Positions 7,278-13,449 of a DNA stretch of 15,448 nucleotides are shown here, piece by piece (positions within the stretch are counted from its first letter, which is position 1; each line of letters starts with the position of its first letter). The DNA lies in the NCBI GenBank assembly GCA_963661545.1, contig CAVLCU010000057.1, positions 1 through 15,448 on the forward strand. The letters are read 5' to 3'. The DNA comes from Scatomonas sp963661545 (GTDB taxonomy: Bacteria; Bacillota; Clostridia; Lachnospirales; Lachnospiraceae). The notes under the pieces are model-generated. The model was not told where the DNA came from and did no database searches. It worked only from the letters and a program-made list of their open reading frames with translations. The position numbers were made by a program, and so were the translations under genes.

Positions 7278-8465
7278 TTAAAAGACCTCCAGATACAGCT
7301 TTCGAATGATTTCCTTGGGAATAGGAGTCGGATTGGGTTGGGGCCTTCTGGGATTGGTGAGATTGTTGTGATCCAGATAAGCTCTTTCTACCAGATCATC
7401 CATGTGATCCATGGTAACGCCGCACTCTGACAAATGGGTAGGAATTCCCACATCCTCCGACAGCCTTTTCACCAACTCTACTGCCTTTTCCGCGGCCTCC
7501 CGCAGGGATAAGCCATGAATGTCTGCCCCCATAGCCTCTGCAATGTCTGCAAAAGCCTCCATATTGGCCGGAATATTCCATTTCATCACCGGTCCCAGCA
7601 TCATAGCATTGGCCAGGCCATGGGGCATATTGCATACGGAACTCAGCTGATGCGCCAGACCATGTACACTGCCCAGGAAATTGTTGTTAAAGGCCATAGC
7701 GCCGCAGGCAGAACCTACCAGCACATCCTGACGAGCCTTGATATCATCTCCCTGAAGCACCGCTTTTCTCAGAGACCGGCTGATACACCGGATTCCCTGG
7801 ATGGCAAAGCCCCGTCCCGGCTCAAAATCCACGCTGGATACATAGGCTTCGATGCAATGGGTCAAGGCATCCATACCGGTATATGCGGTCAGACTTGCCG
7901 GCAAGGTCACCGTCACCTCCGGATCCAATATGCTCACATCCGGAACCATGGCCGGTGCCATCAGACAAATCTTCAGCATGCGGGCTGTGTCTGTGATCAC
8001 AGAGCAGGAGGATACCTCTGAGCCGGTTCCTGCCGTGGTAGCAATACAGATACAGGGAAGCAGCTGATTCTTGATTTTCTCTACCCCGCCGGAGAGATCA
8101 TCATATTCTGTCACCTTTCCCCCGTGATTGTATACCACATTGGCTGCCTTACCGGTATCAATGGCAGATCCGCCTCCATAACAGACCATAATCTCCGGTT
8201 TCGTCTGCCTCATATGATCCACTGCCCGATGAACGGTAAGATCGGTGGGATTGGCCTCCAGATCGCAATAAACATCCACCTCATATCCCCCATCCTCCAG
8301 GGCTTTGACGATTTCCCTGGTTTTAGGGAGATTCACAATGCCCTGATCCGTGAAGAAAATGATCTTCTGGCCTGCAAAAGCCTTACATTCCTCTGCCAGC
8401 GTCAGTGCTGCTCCCGCCCCCAATACCACTTTCTTTGGCCAATATGCATGCTTACTGATACTCAT
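7278..8465 (-). CDS. Iron-containing (group III) alcohol dehydrogenase
   Basis: Cytoplasmic NAD(P)-dependent alcohol dehydrogenase/aldehyde reductase of the iron-activated family, 395 residues, a normal length. The dinucleotide-binding GGGSAIDTGKA starts at 97 and TTAGTGSEV is at 143-151. All four expected metal ligands are in place: D199, H203, H268 and H282, within GMDALTHCIEAYVSS and SVHGLAHQ...NMPHG. The family interconverts short alcohols or diols and aldehydes; phosphonoacetaldehyde and sulfoacetaldehyde reductases also belong to it, so substrate assignment from sequence alone is unsafe. It is the first gene of the operon and its ATG has a strong AAAGGAGG nine bases upstream. Its 224-base upstream gap holds the pucR terminator and a perfect 12-bp palindrome that may be its operator. 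Confidence 0.94.
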   Translation of the reverse strand: MSISKHAYWPKKVVLGAGAALTLAEECKAFAGQKIIFFTDQGIVNLPKTREIVKALEDGGYEVDVYCDLEANPTDLTVHRAVDHMRQTKPEIMVCYGGGSAIDTGKAANVVYNHGGKVTEYDDLSGGVEKIKNQLLPCICIATTAGTGSEVSSCSVITDTARMLKICLMAPAMVPDVSILDPEVTVTLPASLTAYTGMDALTHCIEAYVSSVDFEPGRGFAIQGIRCISRSLRKAVLQGDDIKARQDVLVGSACGAMAFNNNFLGSVHGLAHQLSSVCNMPHGLANAMMLGPVMKWNIPANMEAFADIAEAMGADIHGLSLREAAEKAVELVKRLSEDVGIPTHLSECGVTMDHMDDLVERAYLDHNNLTNPRRPQPNPTPIPKEIIRKLYLEVF

Positions 8466-8534
8466 AGCAAAAATCCTCCTTTAATTATCATTCTATTTAG
8501 AGTTAACCTCCAAAATACCTTCTGTTTTACTGGC

Positions 8535-8546
8535 TTGTCCGGACAA
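8535..8546. promoter_or_regulatory. Perfect 12-bp palindrome upstream of the alcohol dehydrogenase operon
   Basis: TTGTCCGGACAA is a perfect palindrome about 70 bases before the alcohol dehydrogenase ATG, in the gap after the pucR terminator. I found no convincing -35/-10 pair around it, so whether it represses or activates is unclear. The half-site TTGTC/GGACA also appears, with different spacing, in the pucR/deacylase intergenic region, which makes a shared regulator possible. Confidence 0.45.
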
Positions 8547-8606
8547 AAAGAACTGATGAAGGTATCTTATCACATTTCTGGTCTTTGTATCATATACGAA
8601 GGAGCC

Positions 8607-8653
8607 AAAAGAAAATGGCGGCGATTTGTTTACACTACACAAATCGCCGCCAT
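8607..8653 (-). terminator. Strong intrinsic terminator of the PucR-family regulator gene
   Basis: A perfect 15-bp stem (8615-8629 with 8639-8653) closes a 9-base loop. On the minus strand it is followed by TTTTCTTTT (8615-8607). It begins 37 bases after the regulator stop codon and should separate the regulator transcript from the alcohol dehydrogenase operon on the same strand. Confidence 0.93.
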
Positions 8654-8689
8654 ACCCGGCCCCTCAGCGAGCTTCCTCCAGGGTTTGAC

Positions 8690-10261
8690 TCATTTCATAT
8701 GTCTGTATTTCATACATAGACGCAGGTTCATACATACATCGGGATCCATAATGTCCTTGCCCAGAAGTTGATTAATCCTCAAGAGCCGGTATTTTACCGA
8801 GTTCTTATGGAGGAAGAGATTCTCTGAGGTCTTCCGCAGGTTGCAGACATTATTGTAATAATCCTCCAGGGTATTCAAAAGCTCTTCCCCGTGCTCTGCT
8901 TCCAGGATGGGGCTTAGCTGCTCCTGGCAGAATTCCTCCATGGCTTTGGAATCCTTCCATTCTGCCAGAAGGCGGTAGACTCCCAGCTCCGACAGGCTGA
9001 CCGGATTCTTCTTCTGGCCCAGCCGAAGACTGATTTTCAGAGCCTCCCGTGCCTGATCTACTGCATGGGCTACCGCTTCCACCCCCTGTCGGCAGGGGGA
9101 TATCCCGATAACCGGAAAAAGCCCTCTTCTTTTGAAATCTCCCAGAAGCTCTGTCAGCAGCTCCCTTCCAACCTCTTCCGCCTGGGGCTTTTGGGGAAAG
9201 CTAAGAAGACCTACCATCAGCTCCTGCACCTCCGTCATCAGGACGCCGGCCTGCCGGCGCTGAACCCTGCGCATAAGGGCTGCACTGATTTCCCTATATT
9301 TGCATCGGATGCTTCCATAGTCTCCAGGGGCAGAATCGTCTGCGGCCAGGGTCAGGGCAAAGGCAATATAGGGCTCCTGAGGCTGAAAATCCGCCCTCTC
9401 ACACCTCCTCTCCAAGGTGAGGGGTTCCCCGTAATCTCCCTCAATCAGGGTCTTCAAAAGGTCGCTTCCCTCTTGCCTTTTCTGATCCAGATAGGCCTGC
9501 TCATCCTGCATCTCTGCGGCAAGCAAGACCCCTGTATATTCCATCAGACCTTTCTGTCCTTCTGAGGGAAAGTCCCCCTCCCGTCTGGCCGCCAGATATC
9601 CCACAATCTGCCCCTCCAGGGTCACCGGTTCCAGCTCGTGATCCTCCTGCCAGTGGATCAGGGACTGCTGAAACCCAGCCTCCCCCCTCTCCTCTGACTG
9701 CATTCCACCGGGATCAAAGGAAGTCACCAGATCCCCGCCGTCCGAGAGAAAGAGAAGGCAGTGATCCAGCTTTTCCGCCAAAAGGCCGCATATTTTTTGA
9801 AATTGCTGGGAAATCACAAATTGCCCGCCCCCGGTGGAATAAACCCTTGGTTTTGATTCCAAGCCTGCCAATTTGGAGCCCATAAGCAGGGCACCAATGG
9901 CATCTATGCAGTCGTTAAAAGGCATGGTCTCCGGCACCTGCAGCAGGGGAAAGCCTATTTGCTGCGCATACTGAATCATTTCCCGGGGTACCCTGGCCAT
10001 ATAAGGACCCGGTTTTAAGACCAGGGCGGAAATATCATGGCTTTTCAAGGTGGCCAGAAGTGCCAGCCCCTTTTGCCCATCTCCGGAGAAAGCAAAGCCT
10101 GAGGAAAAAAGGATTTCACCGCCCCGCATCCACCGGACAGTATCCGGAACCTCTACAATATTCACATTACGGATCTCCCGATCCAAATTGTCCCCTCCTG
10201 CCAGGACCACTGCCTCCCTTAAGGGAGTCACATGCATGGCTTCCTGTATGGTCAATTTCAT
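8690..10261 (-). CDS. PucR-family transcriptional regulator
   Basis: Predicted cytoplasmic DNA-binding regulator of 523 residues. The N-terminal PucR domain occupies about residues 1-125 (TIQEAMHVTPLREAVVLAGG through LKPGPY...VPETMPF). A central region has the GGDEF-like fold common in this family, and the C-terminal helix-turn-helix contains NLFLHKNSVKYRLLRINQLLG. Family members control purine, amino-acid and other nitrogen-compound catabolism, often of adjacent genes. I chose the ATG at 10261 because GGAAAGG lies nine bases upstream; an ATG at 10270 would abut that sequence, and longer in-frame starts run into the promoter region. The gene is divergent from the deacylase-lyase-RidA operon and upstream of the alcohol dehydrogenase operon, so it is the natural candidate regulator for one or both. 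It has its own extended -10 promoter and a strong terminator. Confidence 0.92.
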   Translation of the reverse strand: MKLTIQEAMHVTPLREAVVLAGGDNLDREIRNVNIVEVPDTVRWMRGGEILFSSGFAFSGDGQKGLALLATLKSHDISALVLKPGPYMARVPREMIQYAQQIGFPLLQVPETMPFNDCIDAIGALLMGSKLAGLESKPRVYSTGGGQFVISQQFQKICGLLAEKLDHCLLFLSDGGDLVTSFDPGGMQSEERGEAGFQQSLIHWQEDHELEPVTLEGQIVGYLAARREGDFPSEGQKGLMEYTGVLLAAEMQDEQAYLDQKRQEGSDLLKTLIEGDYGEPLTLERRCERADFQPQEPYIAFALTLAADDSAPGDYGSIRCKYREISAALMRRVQRRQAGVLMTEVQELMVGLLSFPQKPQAEEVGRELLTELLGDFKRRGLFPVIGISPCRQGVEAVAHAVDQAREALKISLRLGQKKNPVSLSELGVYRLLAEWKDSKAMEEFCQEQLSPILEAEHGEELLNTLEDYYNNVCNLRKTSENLFLHKNSVKYRLLRINQLLGKDIMDPDVCMNLRLCMKYRHMK

Positions 10262-10324
10262 TGCACCCATCCTTTCCGGAAATCCCTCTTCCTTGTGAGC
10301 CCGATTCTTCCGGCCCTCCCATCC

Positions 10325-10334
10325 ATTGTAGCAT
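10325..10334 (-). promoter_or_regulatory. Predicted extended -10 promoter of the PucR-family gene
   Basis: On the minus strand ATGCTACAAT (10334-10325) gives an extended -10 element (TGC before TACAAT). A weak TGGATA (10353-10348) lies 17 bases upstream. Transcription would start about 55 bases before the chosen ATG. The element differs by one base from the one on the opposite strand that faces the deacylase gene. Confidence 0.5.
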
Positions 10335-10359
10335 GAAACCAATTTTATATCCATTTCTT

Positions 10360-10373
10360 TTGTCACAAGGACA
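10360..10373. promoter_or_regulatory. Candidate operator between the divergent promoters
   Basis: TTGT-C-ACAA (10360-10368) is a perfect odd-length palindrome centred on 10364, halfway between the two -10 boxes (inner edges 10330 and 10399). It overlaps a second small inverted repeat, TGTC-N5-GACA (10361-10373). A protein bound here would cover both -35 regions, which fits reciprocal or autoregulatory control by the adjacent PucR-type protein. That the regulator binds here is inference. Confidence 0.4.
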
Positions 10374-10394
10374 TAATGAAGCCCGGAAAAGGCA

Positions 10395-10404
10395 ATGCTA
10401 TAAT
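10395..10404 (+). promoter_or_regulatory. Predicted extended -10 promoter of the deacylase-lyase-RidA operon
   Basis: ATGCTATAAT contains a perfect TATAAT (10399-10404) preceded by TGC, an extended -10 element. The sequence 17 bases upstream (10376-10381) is a poor -35 box, as is common for extended -10 or activator-dependent promoters. Transcription would start near 10411, giving a leader of about 115 bases before the deacylase ATG. Confidence 0.6.
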
Positions 10405-10443
10405 AATCTTACTTTGAAAACCCCGGATTGTTGATACCGGCGG

Positions 10444-10510
10444 CAGCTGCGGGAGCACGTCCGTGCGAAGCAGCTGGCTTTCATAGATGATGGGGGCGGC
10501 GTCAGCCGCC
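10444..10510 (+). other. Structured leader of the deacylase operon: two hairpins next to the ribosome-binding site
   Basis: CAGCTGC (10444-10450) pairs with GCAGCTG (10470-10476), with GCAC/GTGC (10455-10458 and 10463-10466) inside it. GGCGGC (10495-10500) then pairs with GCCGCC (10505-10510) around GTCA. The second hairpin ends one base before the AAGGAGG ribosome-binding site (10511-10517). No T tract follows either one. The arrangement could modulate translation or stability, but it matches no riboswitch family that I recognise. Confidence 0.45.
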
Positions 10511-10525
10511 AAGGAGGTTCATAAC

Positions 10526-11803
10526 ATGTACAGAAAAAAAGTAGATGATTGGCTGTCCGGCCACCAGGAGGAACAGGTGGATTTTCTCCGGAAGATCATT
10601 CAGATTCCCAGTGTAACGGGAAAGGAAAAAGCGGTTCAGGATTTTATCTGTTCTTACCTGCAGGATATGGGGCTGGAGGTGGATTATTTTATTCCTTCCT
10701 TGGAGGAGCTCCGCCAGCATCCCGCCTTTGTAGAGCCTGCGGAGGATTATACCGACAGACCCAATGTGGTAGCCAGGTGGAAGGGGGCCGGTGGCGGCCC
10801 ATCCCTGCTCTTCAACGGCCACATCGATGTGGTGCCGGAGGGACCCCAGGAAAGCTGGGTGCAGCCCTGCTGGTCTGCCCAGATCGTCGATGGCAAAATG
10901 TACGGCCGGGGCAGCTCAGATATGAAATCCGGCATTGCAGCCATGACCATGGCCATCCAGGCGATTAAAGATAGCGGCATAAAGCTCAAGGGAGATATCC
11001 TTTCCGAATACGTCATGGACGAGGAGTTAACCGGCAATGGAACCCTGGCCTGTGTCATGAAGGGCTACAAGGCAGATGCGGGCATCTGCTGTGAGACTTC
11101 CAGTATGGGAATTAATCCCGGCTCCATTGGGCGGATCTGGTGGAAAATTACGGTCAAGGGTAAGGCCGCCGGAATCCAGAAGCGATTTGAGGGAGTCAAT
11201 GCCATTGACCTGGGCTATATTGTCAAGCAGGCCGTGGATGCTTATGAAAAGCTGCGGGTTGACACCGTCTCCGACCCCCTCTACCCGGATATCCTGTCCT
11301 CTATCCCCTGTATGGTGGGGCAATTCCAGTGCGGAACCTATGCCAGTGCTTTCCCGGATACCTGCGTCCTGACCGGATCCATGGCAACCGTTCCCTCCGA
11401 AGACAATCAGGTGGTCATGCAGGATTTTCTCCGCTTTGTCCAGACCTATGCCGGCCAGCACAGCGACTGGCTCAAGGAGCATCCCCCGGTCATCCGCTTT
11501 CAGGGCTATTATGCGGATCCCTGCGCCATCCCCCTGGACAGTCCCATCGTATCTGCCTTAAGCGATGCCTATACAGAGGTTATGGGAAGGGCGCCCCAGC
11601 TGGCAGGACGGCAGGGTGCCGCTGATATTCGCCACCTGGTTAAGTATGGGGAGACTCCTACCGTCATCTTCGGACCCGGACTGACGGAGCAAATGCATGC
11701 CAACAGCGAATATGTCCGCATAGAGGATTATCTGAATGCAGTCAAAATATTGGCCCATACCATTCTGGACTGGTGCCAGGTGGAGGAGGATTCCAAAGGA
11801 TGA
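10526..11803 (+). CDS. M20-family (ArgE/DapE-like) metallo-deacylase or amidohydrolase
   Basis: Predicted cytoplasmic zinc-dependent hydrolase of 425 residues that would cleave an N-acyl or similar amide bond on an amino acid. The di-metal site of the family is visible: H99 and D101 in GHIDVV, bridging D132 in GRGSSDMKSG, catalytic base E166 and ligand E167 in MDEELTG, E190 in CCETSS, and H391 in MHANSEYV. An oddity lies in the dimerisation domain, where GKAAGIQKRFEGVNAI (212-227) has Gly at the place where relatives usually have a conserved His. The ATG at 10526 is chosen because AAGGAGG lies eight bases upstream; in-frame ATGs at 10487 and 10490 lack such a site. Its stop overlaps the start of the ammonia-lyase gene, so the two are translationally coupled. 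The likely substrate is an N-acylated diamino acid, inferred from that neighbour. Confidence 0.88.
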   Translation: MYRKKVDDWLSGHQEEQVDFLRKIIQIPSVTGKEKAVQDFICSYLQDMGLEVDYFIPSLEELRQHPAFVEPAEDYTDRPNVVARWKGAGGGPSLLFNGHIDVVPEGPQESWVQPCWSAQIVDGKMYGRGSSDMKSGIAAMTMAIQAIKDSGIKLKGDILSEYVMDEELTGNGTLACVMKGYKADAGICCETSSMGINPGSIGRIWWKITVKGKAAGIQKRFEGVNAIDLGYIVKQAVDAYEKLRVDTVSDPLYPDILSSIPCMVGQFQCGTYASAFPDTCVLTGSMATVPSEDNQVVMQDFLRFVQTYAGQHSDWLKEHPPVIRFQGYYADPCAIPLDSPIVSALSDAYTEVMGRAPQLAGRQGAADIRHLVKYGETPTVIFGPGLTEQMHANSEYVRIEDYLNAVKILAHTILDWCQVEEDSKG

Positions 11804-13008
11804 GAGAAGAAATAGGATATGTATCGAATCCAAAGAAAGGCTCTGACTACAAAAAAGCCAGTCCATTCGGACGCAGGACTGCCCATACGACCCTGCGTTA
11901 TCACCGCTCCTTTCCCTCTTATCAAGCCACTCCCCTGGCCAATCTGAAGGATACAGCCAGGCTTCTGGGACTCAAGGGACTCTATGTCAAGGATGAAAGC
12001 TACCGTTTTGGACTCAATGCCTTCAAAAGCCTGGGAGGAAGCTTCTGCATCGGCCAATATATTGCCCGACGCCTGGGAAAAGAGATGGAAGAGATGGATT
12101 ACCAGACCCTGACCAGCCCGGAAACCAGGCAAGCCCTGGGGGAGCTTACCTTTGTCACGGCAACCGACGGCAACCATGGGCGGGGCATCGCCTGGACGGC
12201 CCACATGCTGGGACAAAAGGCGGTGGTCTATATGCCTAAGGGAAGCGTACATGAGAGGCTGGAAAGAATTCAAGCCCTGGGGGCTCAGGCGGAGATTACA
12301 GACCTGACCTATGATGAAGCCGTACAATTTGCCGCAAACTGTCAGGAGAAGCAGGGTTGGATTCTTGTACAGGATACCGCCTGGGAAGGCTATGAGGAAA
12401 TTCCCCGCTGGATCATGCAAGGCTATACTACCATGGCTTTGGAAGCCCTGAACCAGCTGGGAGAGGGGGTAAAACCCACCCATATTTTCCTCCAGGCCGG
12501 CGTCGGCGCCATGGCCGGGGCTTTGGCCGGCTTTTTCGCCGATTATTACCAGGAGGCCAAACCCATCCTGACCATTGTGGAGCCCAACCGGGCAGATTGC
12601 ATTTTTCGAACTGCCCAGGCACAGGATAGCCACCTTCATAGCATCCCGGGGGATCTGAATACCATCATGGCAGGCCTGGCCTGCGGCACTCCCTGCACCA
12701 TTGGCTGGGAGCAATTGGAGGAATTCGCAGACCATTTCCTGTCTCTTCCGGATGAAATCGCTGCCAAAGGCATGCGGGTTCTGGGCAATCCTGCCGGAGG
12801 GGATCCAAAAGTCATCTCCGGCGAAAGCGGTGCCGTCACCACCGGTCTGGTGGCAGAGATCATGCAAAATCCCCGGCTGGCAGATCTGCGGCAGCGCCTG
12901 CACCTGGATGCGGATTCCAGGGTTCTGTGCTTCTCTACGGAAGGCGACACCGATGGTGACAATTATAGAAAAATCGTATGGGACGGAAGGTATCCCCTGC
13001 AAGGATAG
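11800..13008 (+). CDS. dpaL: Diaminopropionate ammonia-lyase
   Basis: PLP-dependent fold-type II enzyme (YgeX/DpaL) that converts 2,3-diaminopropionate to pyruvate and two ammonia by way of 2-aminoacrylate. Characteristic segments are DESYRFGLNAFKSLGG with the PLP-binding K76, TATDGNHGRG (120-129) holding the acidic catalytic residue D123, and the glycine-rich SGESGAV and STEGDTD near the C-terminus. The length of 402 residues agrees with the family (about 400). The ATG at 11800 overlaps the deacylase stop in an ATGA arrangement and is preceded at nine bases by GGAGGAGGA; a GTG at 11773 would add nine residues and is not favoured. The next gene, ridA, encodes a deaminase for the 2-aminoacrylate this enzyme generates, which strongly supports the functional call. 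Confidence 0.93.
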   Translation: MREEIGYVSNPKKGSDYKKASPFGRRTAHTTLRYHRSFPSYQATPLANLKDTARLLGLKGLYVKDESYRFGLNAFKSLGGSFCIGQYIARRLGKEMEEMDYQTLTSPETRQALGELTFVTATDGNHGRGIAWTAHMLGQKAVVYMPKGSVHERLERIQALGAQAEITDLTYDEAVQFAANCQEKQGWILVQDTAWEGYEEIPRWIMQGYTTMALEALNQLGEGVKPTHIFLQAGVGAMAGALAGFFADYYQEAKPILTIVEPNRADCIFRTAQAQDSHLHSIPGDLNTIMAGLACGTPCTIGWEQLEEFADHFLSLPDEIAAKGMRVLGNPAGGDPKVISGESGAVTTGLVAEIMQNPRLADLRQRLHLDADSRVLCFSTEGDTDGDNYRKIVWDGRYPLQG

Positions 13009-13010
13009 AC

Positions 13011-13037
13011 AAAAGCAGCCGGTCAAAGACCGGCTGC
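13011..13037 (-). terminator. Hairpin between dpaL and ridA; terminator on the minus strand
   Basis: A perfect 10-bp stem (13015-13024 with 13028-13037) closes a 3-base AAA loop directly after the dpaL stop codon. On the plus strand it is followed by CCCTCC, so it should not terminate dpaL-ridA transcription efficiently, though it could protect an mRNA end. On the minus strand it is followed by TTTT (13014-13011). It is therefore the first plausible terminator for the phnW-phnX transcript, which has none at the end of phnX. Confidence 0.6.
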
Positions 13038-13071
13038 CCCTCCACCCCCAAGGAAAGAAAGGAGATTAACC

Positions 13072-13449
13072 ATGAAAGAAATCAAATGCAGCAAAGCTCC
13101 GGCAGCCATTGGCCCCTATGCCCAGGCAATTGAGACAGCCCGTCCCCTCATCTTTGTATCCGGACAGCTTCCCATCGATCCCACAACAGGAGCCTTTCCG
13201 GGAGATACCATTGAGCAGCAAACAGAGCAATCCATCAAAAATATAGAAGCCATTCTGAAAGAGGCCGGCTCCTCCCTGGCGCAGGTGGCAAAAACCACCG
13301 TCCTCCTGCAGGATATCTCGGATTTTGCTGCCATGAACCAGGTCTATGCCAAATACTTTCAGGGAGTTTGTCCTGCCAGAGCCGCTTTTCAGGTAGCCGC
13401 CCTCCCCAAGGGGGCTTTAGTGGAGATTGAGGCCATTGCCGAGAAATGA
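13072..13449 (+). CDS. ridA: RidA family 2-iminobutanoate/2-iminopropanoate deaminase
   Basis: Small cytoplasmic enamine/imine deaminase of the RidA/YjgF/YER057c family, 125 residues, full length. It hydrolyses 2-aminoacrylate (as the imine) to pyruvate and ammonia, preventing damage to PLP enzymes. Family marks are GPYAQAI (14-20), VSGQLPIDPTTG (29-40), the active-site arginine R103 in CPARAAFQV, and the C-terminal ALVEIEAIA with E118/E120. ATG at 13072 with GGAG seven bases upstream. It follows dpaL by 63 bases on the same strand, and that lyase generates 2-aminoacrylate, so a pathway-dedicated role is likely. The last 61 bases overlap the 3' end of phnX on the opposite strand. Confidence 0.95.
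   Translation: MKEIKCSKAPAAIGPYAQAIETARPLIFVSGQLPIDPTTGAFPGDTIEQQTEQSIKNIEAILKEAGSSLAQVAKTTVLLQDISDFAAMNQVYAKYFQGVCPARAAFQVAALPKGALVEIEAIAEK

Noticed and set aside
8484..8513. Promoter TTGGAG-18-GATAAT for the alcohol dehydrogenase operon
   Set aside because: The -35 match is poor and the implied start of transcription would fall within the ribosome-binding site.
10444..10510. Known riboswitch upstream of the deacylase (guanidine, ZTP, purine or THF classes)
   Set aside because: The conserved loops and core sequences of those classes are not visible; only generic stem-loops can be supported.
10526..11803. Assignment of the M20 enzyme as YgeY (selenium-metabolism-linked hydrolase)
   Set aside because: The neighbouring DpaL/YgeX suggests it, but no selenium or molybdenum-hydroxylase gene is present and the motif context looks more like general ArgE/DapE deacylases than what I recall of YgeY.
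11728..13026. Long open frame of 432 codons on the minus strand opposite the ammonia-lyase gene
   Set aside because: It lies entirely antisense to dpaL, has no recognisable domain or suitable ribosome-binding site, and its composition is that of a shadow frame of a GC-rich gene.
13015..13037. Plus-strand terminator ending the operon after dpaL
   Set aside because: The hairpin is followed by C-rich sequence on the plus strand, and ridA fits the same pathway, so I favour read-through into ridA and a minus-strand terminator role.
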